Shown here: piece by piece, positions 25,287-33,680 of the stretch
Position numbering within the stretch: position 1 is the stretch's first letter
Layout: the number at the start of each line of letters is the position of its first letter
NCBI GenBank assembly: GCA_947085045.1
Contig: CAMTUU010000001.1
Span: 124,001 to 188,000 of the forward strand
Direction of reading: 5' to 3'
Source: Pseudolysinimonas_A sp947085045
GTDB lineage: Bacteria; Actinomycetota; Actinomycetes; Actinomycetales; Microbacteriaceae
DNA length: 64,000 nucleotides
Notes under the pieces: model-generated
The model's database searches: none
Seen by the model: only the letters and a program-made list of their open reading frames with translations
Told to the model about the DNA's origin: nothing
Translations under genes and position numbers: made by a program

Positions 25287-26900
25287 TCAGTGGCGCGCGG
25301 CGAACTCGAGCAGCTCCGGCGCACGGCGGTCGAACGCCGCCCCGCCCGCCCGGATGCCGAGCAGGAGCACCAGCGCGCCCGCACCGACGCCGGCGACGAG
25401 CGCGATCCAGTACCACGGGCCCGGGGCGCCGAGCAGGCCGAACACGGTCGCGGCGATCGCCGGGGCGGCGACCAGCAGGATGAGGACGATCGACCAGAAC
25501 TGGATGCCACTCCCCGACGATCCCGCCACCTGCGGCTGCTGGAACGGCGCATCGCCCGGGCGCGTCGCCGGGTAGGGGAACCGCGCCGAGATGAGGCTCG
25601 AGACGCCGACGCCGCCGAGCAGCAGTGCCGTGCCGACGCCGAACACCGCGGGAGCGATGAACCAATCGCCGTGCGCCCACGCCGTGAGCGGCGTGCCGAG
25701 CAGCACGACGGGCGCGCCCATCGCGAGCACCGGTAGCATCCGCCCCACCCGGTCGTCGATCCCCCGGATCTGCGCCGCCAGATGCGACCAGATGCCGGTC
25801 GAGTCGTACGCGACGTCGTTGTGAAGGGTGCCCCAGGCCAGGAGCAGCACGACGATCGGCAGCGGCAGGAGCGACGAGATCGAAAGCGGAAGGCCCACGA
25901 TCGCGAAGGCGACCACGGTCACGACCGGGATCAGGGGTAGCAGCACGAGCGCCGTGCGGTAGCGCGGATCGCGCGACCAATAGGTGAAGCTGCGAGCCGC
26001 GACGGCGCCGACCGGGGTCGACGGCAGCCTGCGGAACCAGCCGGGAACCAGAGCCGCCCGCGCCTGCGGACGACGTCGGGTGGCGCGCAGCTGGAAGGCG
26101 AGCGTGAGGATCCAGACGACGAGCAACACGGCGATGGTCAGCGCGCCGAGCGCGAAGTCTTGAGCGACGAAGTCGCTGTCGCCGGCGGCCTGGTGCGACG
26201 GAGCGCGCCAGAACGCACCGAGCGGCAACGCGGTCAGGGTCTCGGAGATCAGCGGGTCGCGCAGCGGAGCGAGGGCGACCACGATGGGCAGCACGGTGCG
26301 CCACCAGGCGCCGGGCAGGAGCCCCGCGATCGTCGGGACGAGGTGCGCGGCGATCAGGACGACGCCGACGATCAGCAGGAGCGCGGCGATGACGCGGACG
26401 AGGGCGCTGACCGCGGGGCGGTAGCGCAGGACCGCCCCGATGACGACCCCGACCCGCGCAGCGAGCAGACCCTCGAGGACGATGAACGGCACGGCGAGCG
26501 CCGCGGTGCCGGCGGCGTCGCCCTGCCAGAGCCAGAGCGGCGACAGGGCGATCGGCACGAGCAGCAGCGCCGGTCCGACGAGCGTCGTGAACATCACCGC
26601 CCCGGCGATCGACGGCCGGCCGAACCCGAAGAGCCACAGCGCCCGCGGGTGCAGCACCTGCGACCGCGCGACGACGAGGGGTACGAAGAACGCCCCGAGC
26701 GAGACGAGCGCCCCCGTCACGGCGACGACCCGGTGCCGCGTCACGGGATCGAGTTCCACCGCGAGCGTCGCGCCGGTCCACAGCAGGGTGACGACGAGGG
26801 CGGCGAGCACGATCCCGAATGCCGCCCACGCGGCACCACGCAGGGTGCGGAAGGAGTTGACCAGGAGCCGCAGCTTCAGGCTCAGGAGTTCGACGATCAT
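25287..26900 (-). CDS. ABC-2 type exporter permease
   Basis: The 537-residue protein starts at ATG 26900 (MIVELLSLKLRL), 7 nt after the ATPase stop. It has about 12 hydrophobic segments in two halves separated by a basic cytoplasmic loop (QLRATRRRPQARAAL near residue 285). No enzymatic domain is present. Context makes it the membrane part of the exporter whose ATPase is encoded immediately upstream. The substrate is unknown. Confidence 0.8.
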   Translation of the reverse strand: MIVELLSLKLRLLVNSFRTLRGAAWAAFGIVLAALVVTLLWTGATLAVELDPVTRHRVVAVTGALVSLGAFFVPLVVARSQVLHPRALWLFGFGRPSIAGAVMFTTLVGPALLLVPIALSPLWLWQGDAAGTAALAVPFIVLEGLLAARVGVVIGAVLRYRPAVSALVRVIAALLLIVGVVLIAAHLVPTIAGLLPGAWWRTVLPIVVALAPLRDPLISETLTALPLGAFWRAPSHQAAGDSDFVAQDFALGALTIAVLLVVWILTLAFQLRATRRRPQARAALVPGWFRRLPSTPVGAVAARSFTYWSRDPRYRTALVLLPLIPVVTVVAFAIVGLPLSISSLLPLPIVVLLLAWGTLHNDVAYDSTGIWSHLAAQIRGIDDRVGRMLPVLAMGAPVVLLGTPLTAWAHGDWFIAPAVFGVGTALLLGGVGVSSLISARFPYPATRPGDAPFQQPQVAGSSGSGIQFWSIVLILLVAAPAIAATVFGLLGAPGPWYWIALVAGVGAGALVLLLGIRAGGAAFDRRAPELLEFAARH

Positions 26901-26907
26901 GCGCGCA

Positions 26908-27945
26908 TCAGTCGGAATAGCTCTGCAGCCACTCCATGCCCTCGACGGCGGTCGCACCCCCGGCGAGTTCCACGAAACGGGTCTCGAGGCTCTCGCCGCC
27001 GAGCACCTCGTCGAGCGGTCCGGCCGCGAGCATCCGGCCCTCGGCGATGATCGCGACCGAGTCGCAGGTGCGCTCGATCAGGCCCATGCTGTGGCTGGAG
27101 AGCAGCACGGTGCCGCCGGCATCCGCGTACTTCTTGAGGATCGCGATGACCGACGCCGCCGACACCGGGTCGACCGACTCGAACGGCTCGTCGAGCACCA
27201 GCAGGCGGGGCGAATGGATGAGGGCCGCAGCGATCGCGATCTTCTTGACCATGCCCGCCGAGTAGTCCGAGACGAAGCGATCGAGCGAATGACGCAGGCC
27301 GAAGCCGGCGGAGAGGTCGTCGATGCGCCGCCCGATCGTCTCGCGGCCGAGACCGCGCAGCGCGCCGGCGTGATGGAGGAACTCCGCGCCGGTGAGCCGG
27401 TCGAACAACCGCAGCTGGTCGGGCAGCACGCCGAGCGACTTCTTCGCGACCGCCGGGTTGCGCCACACGTCGGCGCCGTGGATGCGTACCACCCCCGAAT
27501 CGGGTCGTAGCAGCCCGGTGATCATCGCGAGCGTCGTGGTCTTGCCGGCGCCGTTGGGCCCGACGAAGCCGTAGAAGGTGCCGGCCGGGATCTCGAGATC
27601 GACCGAGTCGACCGCGAGGTGCGGGCCGAAGCTCTTCGTGAGGCCGCGCACCGAGAGCGCGGATCCGGTCGCGGTCACCGGCTGGGCCGCCGCCTTGCGG
27701 GCCCGCTTGACGGCGCGGACGCTCTTCGCGGGGAGCGAGGTGGATGCCGGCGGCTGCGGGTGATCGACCGCGGGCACGACCTTCTCGGGCGCCTTCTTCG
27801 CGAGCACCTTCTTCTCGGGCGCCGGCCTCTCGGGGGCGCGCGTGTTCGACGTCTTCGCGCCGCGGGCGGCTCCGGGGCGTGCGGCGGCCGAGCGACCGCT
27901 GGGGCCTTGACGGGCCGCGGGTCGTGCGTCGCGGTCGGAATCCAC
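26908..27945 (-). CDS. ABC transporter ATP-binding protein with basic N-terminal extension
   Basis: The 345-residue protein has an unusual N-terminal 90 residues rich in Ala, Pro, Lys and Arg, then a standard ABC domain: Walker A GPNGAGKTTT (about 128-137), Q-loop LGVLPDQLRLF, Walker B LLVLDEPFESVDP and H-loop SSHSM. The signature motif reads YSAGMVKK rather than LSGGQ, which is common in ABC-2 exporters of the CcmA type. It is the energising partner of the permease downstream. TACGGT at 27952-27957 ends 6 nt before the GTG start. Confidence 0.88.
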   Translation of the reverse strand: MDSDRDARPAARQGPSGRSAAARPGAARGAKTSNTRAPERPAPEKKVLAKKAPEKVVPAVDHPQPPASTSLPAKSVRAVKRARKAAAQPVTATGSALSVRGLTKSFGPHLAVDSVDLEIPAGTFYGFVGPNGAGKTTTLAMITGLLRPDSGVVRIHGADVWRNPAVAKKSLGVLPDQLRLFDRLTGAEFLHHAGALRGLGRETIGRRIDDLSAGFGLRHSLDRFVSDYSAGMVKKIAIAAALIHSPRLLVLDEPFESVDPVSAASVIAILKKYADAGGTVLLSSHSMGLIERTCDSVAIIAEGRMLAAGPLDEVLGGESLETRFVELAGGATAVEGMEWLQSYSD

Positions 27946-27951
27946 GGCACC

Positions 27952-27957
27952 ACCGTA
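27952..27957 (-). promoter_or_regulatory. TACGGT -10 element of the ABC exporter operon
   Basis: TACGGT on the minus strand ends 6 nt before the GTG at 27945. Confidence 0.4.
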
Positions 27958-28092
27958 TCAACGCGGGTCGTGAGGACGTTTCATCACGATCCGGGAACGG
28001 TCGTGTCAATCACCTGGGGTTCTCCTCCGAGCCGCAGGTAGGATCCGAGCATCACAATGGGGTGTCTTGCACAAGGTCGCGTGGTGAACAGC

Positions 28093-28108
28093 AGGTGAAT
28101 ATTCACCT
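28093..28108. promoter_or_regulatory. 16-bp perfect palindrome in the leader of the glycopolymer operon
   Basis: AGGTGAATATTCACCT is fully self-complementary and is bracketed by GGTG (28083-28086) and CACC (28108 onward), extending partial symmetry. It lies 74 bp before the nucleotidyltransferase start in a 236-bp gene-free stretch and is A/T-richer than its surroundings. It could be an operator; no adjacent regulator gene identifies the binder. Confidence 0.4.
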
Positions 28109-28181
28109 CACCGCGCGGCCCCCAATCCGCTCGTCCACGATCCCTCGTCCACGAGCAGAGGCATCCTAAGGAGATCCGGAC

Positions 28182-28874
28182 ATGACCACGCAGATCGTGA
28201 TCCTCGCCGCCGGTATGGGCAGCCGTCTCGGCCGTTCGCTGCCGAAGCCCCTCACCGAACTCAGCGACGGCCGTAGCATCATGCAGCAGCAGATGGACAA
28301 CATCCATCAGGCGTTCGGCGCTGACGTCACCGTCACCACCGTCGTCGGCTACAAGCTCGAGCACATCGTCGAGGCCTTCCCCGACAACACGTACGTCTAC
28401 AACGAGCGCTACGACCAGACGAACACCTCCAAGTCGCTGCTGCGTGCCCTCCAAGCGTCGAAGGACGGCGGCGTGCTGTGGATGAACGGCGACGTCGTCT
28501 TCGACCCCGAGGCCCTCGTGCGTGCCGGCGACCTCGTCGCTGCGAACCGCAGCTTCGTGAGCGTCAACACCGCCAAGGTGTCCGACGAAGAGGTCAAGTA
28601 CACGACCGACGCGAATGGCTGCATCAAGGAGCTGTCGAAGACGGTCGTCGGCGGACTCGGCGAGGCCGTCGGCATCAACTTCGTCGCCCGCGACGACAAG
28701 GCGGCGCTCATCCGCCAGCTGCAGAAGGTCGCCGACCAGGACTACTTCGAGCGTGGCATCGAGCTGGCGATCGAACAGGATGCCCTTCGCTTCGCACCCG
28801 TCGACATCTCCGACCTCTACGCGGTCGAGATCGACTTCGCCGAAGACCTCGAGCGGGCCAACCTCTTCGTGTGA
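28182..28874 (+). CDS. Sugar/choline-phosphate nucleotidyltransferase (LicC-like)
   Basis: The 230-residue protein has the nucleotidyltransferase signature VILAAGMGSRLGRSLPKPL (residues 6-24), a metal-binding WMNGDVVF (about 100-107) and a C-terminal DISDLYAVEIDFAEDLERA resembling phosphocholine cytidylyltransferases. It should activate a small phosphate head group or sugar with CTP or UTP for a cell-wall polymer. It precedes the exporter genes on the same strand. A strong AAGGAG-type ribosome site (AAGGAGA, 28169-28175) fixes the ATG start. Confidence 0.85.
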   Translation: MTTQIVILAAGMGSRLGRSLPKPLTELSDGRSIMQQQMDNIHQAFGADVTVTTVVGYKLEHIVEAFPDNTYVYNERYDQTNTSKSLLRALQASKDGGVLWMNGDVVFDPEALVRAGDLVAANRSFVSVNTAKVSDEEVKYTTDANGCIKELSKTVVGGLGEAVGINFVARDDKAALIRQLQKVADQDYFERGIELAIEQDALRFAPVDISDLYAVEIDFAEDLERANLFV

Positions 28875-28897
28875 CCTGCCGTCCCGGGTCGCGCGAC

Positions 28898-28903
28898 TAA
28901 AGT
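28898..28903 (+). promoter_or_regulatory. TAAAGT -10 element of the exporter permease gene
   Basis: TAAAGT ends 6 nt before the GTG start at 28910, so the exporter pair may have its own leaderless promoter. Confidence 0.4.
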
Positions 28904-28909
28904 TGCGGC

Positions 28910-29734
28910 GTGACCCTCGACGCTGCCGCACGCCCTGACGCGCGCCGCCGGTGGTCGCCGATCGAGCGCTATCGCCGGTCGCTGTGGATCCTGACGACCC
29001 GCGACCTGAAGGTGCGTTACTCCACGAGCGCGCTCGGCTACCTGTGGTCGATCCTCGACCCCCTCGTGATGGCGGGCATCTACTGGTTCGTCTTCACCCA
29101 GGTTTTCCAGCGCGGGGCCGGGCACGAGCCCTACATCGTCTTCCTGCTGGCCGGGCTGCTGCCGTGGATGTGGTTCACCGGGGCCATCTCCGACAGCACC
29201 CGCGCCTTCACGAAGGAGGCGAAGCTCATCAGGTCGACGACGATCCCCCGCACCATCTGGGTCGCGCGCCTCGTGTTGAGCAAGGGGATCGAATTCGTCG
29301 CCAGCATCCCGGTGCTCGCGATCTTCGTGATCGTCACCCTGCCGACCGCTCAGCCCGCGACCCTCCGCGTCGAGGCGCTCTGGTGGCTGCTGGCGATCCC
29401 ACTGCAGGCCGCCCTCACCCTCGGCATCGGGCTCCTGGTCGCCCCGCTCGTCGTGTTCTTCCGCGACCTCGAGCGCGCCGTGAAACTCGTGCTGCGCTTC
29501 CTCTTCTACGCGTCGCCGATCATCTACAGCCTGAACGACCTGCCCGAGTCGTTCCGTTTCTGGGGATCGTTCAACCCGCTCGCCGGCATCTTCTCGCTCT
29601 ACCGGGCGGCCTTCTTCCCGGCCGAGCTCGACTGGTTCGCGGTCGGCATCAGCGGCGCGATGACGGCCCTGTTCCTCGTCGTCGGATTCCTCGTCTACCG
29701 CGCCAGCATCCGCCGCGTCCTGAAGGAGATCTAG
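28910..29734 (+). CDS. Wzm/TagG-type polysaccharide ABC exporter permease
   Basis: The 274-residue protein has six TM helices of the ABC-2 polysaccharide export family, with the amphipathic N-terminal TTRDLKVRYSTSALGYLWSI before TM1 and YASPIIYSL between late helices. Length is typical of TagG/Wzm. Its stop TAG shares one base with the GTG of the ATPase gene. Together they move a lipid-linked wall polymer, probably teichoic-acid-like, across the membrane. Confidence 0.92.
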   Translation: MTLDAAARPDARRRWSPIERYRRSLWILTTRDLKVRYSTSALGYLWSILDPLVMAGIYWFVFTQVFQRGAGHEPYIVFLLAGLLPWMWFTGAISDSTRAFTKEAKLIRSTTIPRTIWVARLVLSKGIEFVASIPVLAIFVIVTLPTAQPATLRVEALWWLLAIPLQAALTLGIGLLVAPLVVFFRDLERAVKLVLRFLFYASPIIYSLNDLPESFRFWGSFNPLAGIFSLYRAAFFPAELDWFAVGISGAMTALFLVVGFLVYRASIRRVLKEI

Positions 29735-30477
29735 TGGCCGAGGGGGCGATCAGCGTGCGGGACCTCGGCATCCGATTCGGTCGCAACCGTGCCGCGCGTC
29801 GCAGCTTCAAAGACCTCTTCGCCGGTCGCACCCGTCGTCGCAAGCCCGACGAGTTCTGGCCGCTGCGCAACGTCTCGTTCGACGTCGCCCCCGGCGAGGC
29901 GATCGGCGTCGTCGGCCGCAACGGCCAGGGCAAGTCGACGTTGCTCAAGCTCGTCGCCCAGGTGATGCTTCCCGACGAGGGCGAGGTCGGCGTGCAGGGC
30001 GGGGTCGCCCCGCTCATCGAGATCACCGGCGGCTTCGTCAACGACCTCACGGTGCGCGACAACGTGAACCTCACCGCCGGCCTGCACGGCATGACGAAGG
30101 CCGAGATCGCGGCCCGTTTCGACGAGATCATCGCCTTCGCCGAGCTCGAGAAGTTCGTCGACACCCCCTACAAGCATCTCTCCAGCGGGATGAAGGTGCG
30201 TCTCGCGTTCGCGGTCATCTCGCGGCTCGAGGAGCCGATCATCCTGGTCGACGAGGTGCTCGCCGTCGGCGACGCCGGGTTCAAGGCGAAGTGCTACACG
30301 CGCATCGAGGAGTTGCTCGCCGGCGGGCGCACGCTGTTCTTCGTCTCGCACAGCGAGAAGGACCTGCTGCGGTTCTGCACCCGCGGCCTCTACCTCGATC
30401 AGGGCGTGCTCGTCCTCGACGGCCCGATCGAAGCCGTGGTCAAGCGGTACAACGACGACTACGGCGTCAAGGCCTGA
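29734..30477 (+). CDS. Wzt/TagH-type polysaccharide ABC exporter ATPase
   Basis: The 247-residue protein starts at GTG 29734. It has Walker A GRNGQGKSTLL (about 68-78), the TagH-type ITGGFVNDLTVRDN segment, signature HLSSGMKVRLAF (about 149-160) and Walker B IILVDEVLAVGD. There is no C-terminal carbohydrate-binding extension, so the exporter probably does not depend on a modified chain end. Partner of the permease directly upstream. Confidence 0.92.
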   Translation: MAEGAISVRDLGIRFGRNRAARRSFKDLFAGRTRRRKPDEFWPLRNVSFDVAPGEAIGVVGRNGQGKSTLLKLVAQVMLPDEGEVGVQGGVAPLIEITGGFVNDLTVRDNVNLTAGLHGMTKAEIAARFDEIIAFAELEKFVDTPYKHLSSGMKVRLAFAVISRLEEPIILVDEVLAVGDAGFKAKCYTRIEELLAGGRTLFFVSHSEKDLLRFCTRGLYLDQGVLVLDGPIEAVVKRYNDDYGVKA

Positions 30478-30498
30478 CCACCGTTCGACGGGCTGGGT

Positions 30499-30504
30499 TA
30501 CGTT
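30499..30504 (+). promoter_or_regulatory. TACGTT -10 element
   Basis: TACGTT ends 6 nt before the ATG at 30511. Confidence 0.4.
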
Positions 30505-30510
30505 CGGGGC

Positions 30511-31356
30511 ATGGCTGACGAACTCGAGGTGATGCCCTCGCGCACTCCGTCGACGGCGGAGCGCGGTTTCGACGCACTTCTCTCGGTGCAGCGTCCCGTG
30601 GTGCTCGCGCACATCCGCAGCATCCGCTCAAGTCGCCCCGATGCGAACCCGGCGCAGATCATCGCGATCCTCGAACGCCGCTACCTCACCGCCGTCACCA
30701 CCGGCGGCGCGCTGGTCGGGGCGTCCGCGGCCATCCCCGCCGTCGGCGTCGGCGCGTCCATCGCGCTGTCCGGCGTCGAGACAGCCGGTTTCCTCGAGGC
30801 CACCGCCCTCTTCGCGCAGTCGGTCACCGAGATCCACGGCATCGCCGTCGTCGACAAGGAACGCGCCCGCACCCTCGTGATGACGATGATGCTCGGCAAC
30901 GGCGGGGAGGACCTCATCCGCCAGTTCGCCGGTCAGGCCGCCGGTGGCTCGCAGACCCGCAACGCCTTCTGGGGCGAGATGGTGACGAAGAGCCTCCCCT
31001 CTGCGGCCTTCGGCTCGATCGCCGACCGCGTGCAGAAGTCGTTCGTGCGTCGCTTCGCCGTGCGGCAGGGCTCGTCGGTCATCGGTCGCGCGATCCCGTT
31101 CGGCATCGGCGCCGTCATCGGCGGCGGCGGCAACCACCTGCTCGGCCGACGGGTCGTCGCCTCGTCGCGCACGGCGTTCGGTCCGCCCCCGGCCTCGTTC
31201 CCGGAAACACTGGATGCCGTGGCCAAGCCGCCGAAGCCGCCCAAGGGTCCGAAGGCGGTCAAGCCCGCGAAGGCGCCCAAGGCGATCGCCGCACCGAAGC
31301 CGAAGCGGCTGCCGCGCGGCCGGGACAAGTTCCCGATGCTGCCGCCGGCGAGCTGA
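30511..31356 (+). CDS. Hypothetical glycine-rich membrane-associated protein with basic Pro/Lys tail
   Basis: The 281-residue product has two glycine-rich hydrophobic stretches: GGALVGASAAIPAVGVGASIALSG as adjoining pieces at about 66-90, and VIGRAIPFGIGAVIGGGG at about 190-207. These could insert as hairpins. The C-terminal 50 residues are Pro/Lys/Ala rich (KPPKPPKGPKAVKPAK). I do not recognise the family, though it somewhat resembles EcsC-type proteins. A 29-bp piece from its middle recurs at 36807-36835 beyond the restriction-modification genes. Confidence 0.7.
   Translation: MADELEVMPSRTPSTAERGFDALLSVQRPVVLAHIRSIRSSRPDANPAQIIAILERRYLTAVTTGGALVGASAAIPAVGVGASIALSGVETAGFLEATALFAQSVTEIHGIAVVDKERARTLVMTMMLGNGGEDLIRQFAGQAAGGSQTRNAFWGEMVTKSLPSAAFGSIADRVQKSFVRRFAVRQGSSVIGRAIPFGIGAVIGGGGNHLLGRRVVASSRTAFGPPPASFPETLDAVAKPPKPPKGPKAVKPAKAPKAIAAPKPKRLPRGRDKFPMLPPAS
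31009..31037 (+). repeat. 29-bp segment repeated at 36807-36835
   Basis: This internal part of the hypothetical gene, encoding FGSIADRVQ, matches 36807-36835 at 28 of 29 positions in the same orientation (mismatch C31029 versus G36827). The pair brackets the restriction-modification genes. Confidence 0.6.
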
Positions 31357-31367
31357 CGCGACCCGCG

Positions 31368-31403
31368 GGTTGAGTGCCGCGCGAAGCGCGGTGTATCGAA
31401 ACC
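31368..31403. repeat. Intergenic hairpin repeat, copy 1
   Basis: The element begins GGTTGAGTGCCGCGCG and ends GCGGTGTATCGAAACC, with complementary ends. It lies between the convergent 3' ends of the hypothetical gene and the XRE gene, whose stop is 2 nt away. Related copies are at 43139-43171 and 58233-58267. It may act as a bidirectional terminator or REP-like element. Confidence 0.55.
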
Positions 31404-31405
31404 GC

Positions 31406-31702
31406 CTACGCGATTCGGCTCTTGCGGTCGAGATACTCTCGCGCGATCTCGGCGCGTGGGAGCGGGGGGAAATGTTCAATCCCAATGCCCCGGACCAGTT
31501 CGGCGACATCGACTTTCAAGGCATCGGCTAACCGCACGAGTGTCTCGAGATTCGGATTGCCCTGACCGCGCTCGATGCGACCGAGGTGCGCAACGTTCAT
31601 GCCGACGTAGAGCGCGAAGTCCATCTGCGTTCGACCGGTCGATGTTCGGAGCGAACGAACCCGGTCGCCGAGCAGCCTCGCCGCCTCGGTTCCGGGTGCC
31701 AT
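31406..31702 (-). CDS. XRE-family regulator, probable controller of the type III R-M system
   Basis: The 98-residue protein has a Cro/C1 helix-turn-helix at about residues 10-68: RVRSLRTSTGRTQMDFALYVG, then MNVAHLGRIERGQGNPNLETLVRLADAL (as separate helices). The C-terminal 25 residues are a short charged helix. It is divergent from mod across 109 bp, the usual position of controller proteins that delay restriction. A direct repeat in the intergenic region may be its operator. Confidence 0.8.
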   Translation of the reverse strand: MAPGTEAARLLGDRVRSLRTSTGRTQMDFALYVGMNVAHLGRIERGQGNPNLETLVRLADALKVDVAELVRGIGIEHFPPLPRAEIAREYLDRKSRIA

Positions 31703-31747
31703 GAATCATGCCTAACCGTCGCGTGCGTCAGGAGCGAGATGTCGTAC

Positions 31748-31772
31748 GCGTGATGCTTTAATGCGTGATGCT
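31748..31772 (+). promoter_or_regulatory. Direct repeats upstream of mod, possible XRE operator
   Basis: GCGTGATGCT occurs at 31748-31757 and 31763-31772, period 15 bp, flanking TTTAAT (31757-31762), which is a plausible -10. Binding by the divergent XRE protein would cover the mod promoter. Confidence 0.4.
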
Positions 31773-31811
31773 CCCTTGCACCGTGCTGGGGTGCTCGAAT
31801 GGACCAGACGC

Positions 31812-33680
31812 ATGGCGAAATCGCTGCTCGAAGAACTTCCCGAGATCGTCAAGACGGGCAAGCAGCAGGCCGAGCGCATTCTCGAGCAGCTCGATGGGTT
31901 GGAGCGCGTCACTCTCCAGACCCGAGAGCTGGTGCTGCCGAATCGAGCGACACAGAGCGGCCTCGATTTCACCAGCCTCCGCGACGACGCGGGCGCAACG
32001 ACGAACCGGCTGATCTACGGTGACAATCTCCTGGCGATCTCAGCGCTTCTTGCGGGGGACGAGGAGCACGCCGGCCTTCGCGGGGCCGTCGACCTCATCT
32101 ACATCGATCCTCCTTTCGACTCGAAAGCCGACTACCGCACGTCGATCGTTCTGCCCGCCGGGAGCGTCAACCAGAAGCCAACCGTCGCCGAGCAGTTCGC
32201 CTATTCCGACGCCTGGGCACGGGGCACGACCTCTTATCTCGAGATGCTGGTTCCGCGGCTCTACCTCATGCGGGAGCTGCTGGCAGCCAACGGGTCGATG
32301 TTCGTCCATCTCGACTGGCACGTCTCCCATTACGTCCGAGTCGTGCTCGACGAGATCTTCGGAAAGGGATCGTTCCGAAACGAGATCGTTTGGTACTACA
32401 GCGGGGGCGGAGCACCGAAAGACCGCTTTGCCAGCAAGCACGATGTCATCTTCTGGTTCCAGAAGTCGCCCGCCGCATCAGTGACCTACAACGCGGACGC
32501 GGTGAGGATGAACTACAAGTGGACCGACGGTCAGACCCGCGCGGATGGTTCCGACCGTGACCTCGAGCGCGGAAAGCTCGCGGACGACGTCCTCGGCATG
32601 GACCTGCTCCGACTGAACAAGATCATGCCCTGGGCATCGGAGAACCTGGACTACGACACCCAGAAGCCCGAAGCACTCGTCTCGACGTTGATCCAGGCCG
32701 CGAGCAATGAGGGCGATCTGGTCGCGGACTTCTTCGCGGGTTCCGGGACCACGGCAGCTGTCGCCGAGCGCTTAGGCCGTCGATGGATCACCAGCGACCT
32801 CGGAAAGCCCGCGGCGATGATCGTCCGCAAGCGCCTGGTCGACCAGGATGCCCGACCGTTCCTGTACCAGGCCATCGGTGACTATCAGGTCGAACAGGCT
32901 CGCAGCACCTTGGGTCGGCGGTTCCGCGTCGGCGATCTCGCACGCACGGTACTCAACCTCTATCCGGGGGCCCTACCCCTGCCGCCGGAAGAGAACGTGA
33001 ACGGCTCGTTGGGCTACATCCCCTCGGAGAAGACGCTCGTCATGGTCGACAGCCCGAGCCGCTTGACCACCGCTTCGACCCTCACGAGGGCCATTGGCTA
33101 CCGAGACAGCAAGATGGGAGGTTTCGAACGCGTCGTCGTCCTGGGGTGGAACTTCACGAGCGGCATCGGCCACGACATCGCGGCGCTCAACGACGCCCGC
33201 CTGGAAGTGCGCGCGATCCCGAGCAATCTTCTCGACGAGCTCAAGAAGAAGGGCGACAAGGGCCTCGCAGGAAAGGTGCGCTTCGCGACTCTCCAATACC
33301 TCCAGGCTCACCTGGGCATGCACGTGGTCCGAGAAGAAGACGAGGACCTCGAGATCATCCTCGACAACTACGTTCTGCTCGATCCCAGCGCATTGCCCCT
33401 CACCGACGACGCCAGCATCGAACGAGTCGTCGACGTGATGAACCGCGAACCGCTCGCGCTGATCGAGTACTGGGCGATCGACCCGGATTTCGACGGGACG
33501 ACCTTCCGCTCGACATGGCAGGACTACCGCGGCAACGCGGATGCGGTCGGCGATCCGCTGCGTACCGTGACCCGGGCGCAGCTCACCGTGCCACGAGTCA
33601 ACACCCCTCGAACGGTCTGCGTCCGAGCCGTCGATGTCTTCGGGTATGAGTCCGAAGTGATCCTCGAGGTGACGTCGTGA
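31812..33680 (+). CDS. mod: Type III restriction-modification DNA methyltransferase (Mod)
   Basis: This 622-residue product is a beta-class N6-adenine methyltransferase: the catalytic DPPF (IYIDPPFDSKADY, about residues 98) comes before the SAM-binding DFFAGSGTT (about 306). The region between and after carries the target-recognition segment, and the C-terminal 200 residues are typical of type III Mod proteins. The ATG at 31812 gives MAKSLLEELPEIV; an ATG at 31761 is possible but lies inside the direct repeats. Codon use is less GC-biased than in the flanking wall-polymer genes, suggesting transfer. Stop and the res start overlap as GTGA. Confidence 0.93.
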   Translation: MAKSLLEELPEIVKTGKQQAERILEQLDGLERVTLQTRELVLPNRATQSGLDFTSLRDDAGATTNRLIYGDNLLAISALLAGDEEHAGLRGAVDLIYIDPPFDSKADYRTSIVLPAGSVNQKPTVAEQFAYSDAWARGTTSYLEMLVPRLYLMRELLAANGSMFVHLDWHVSHYVRVVLDEIFGKGSFRNEIVWYYSGGGAPKDRFASKHDVIFWFQKSPAASVTYNADAVRMNYKWTDGQTRADGSDRDLERGKLADDVLGMDLLRLNKIMPWASENLDYDTQKPEALVSTLIQAASNEGDLVADFFAGSGTTAAVAERLGRRWITSDLGKPAAMIVRKRLVDQDARPFLYQAIGDYQVEQARSTLGRRFRVGDLARTVLNLYPGALPLPPEENVNGSLGYIPSEKTLVMVDSPSRLTTASTLTRAIGYRDSKMGGFERVVVLGWNFTSGIGHDIAALNDARLEVRAIPSNLLDELKKKGDKGLAGKVRFATLQYLQAHLGMHVVREEDEDLEIILDNYVLLDPSALPLTDDASIERVVDVMNREPLALIEYWAIDPDFDGTTFRSTWQDYRGNADAVGDPLRTVTRAQLTVPRVNTPRTVCVRAVDVFGYESEVILEVTS

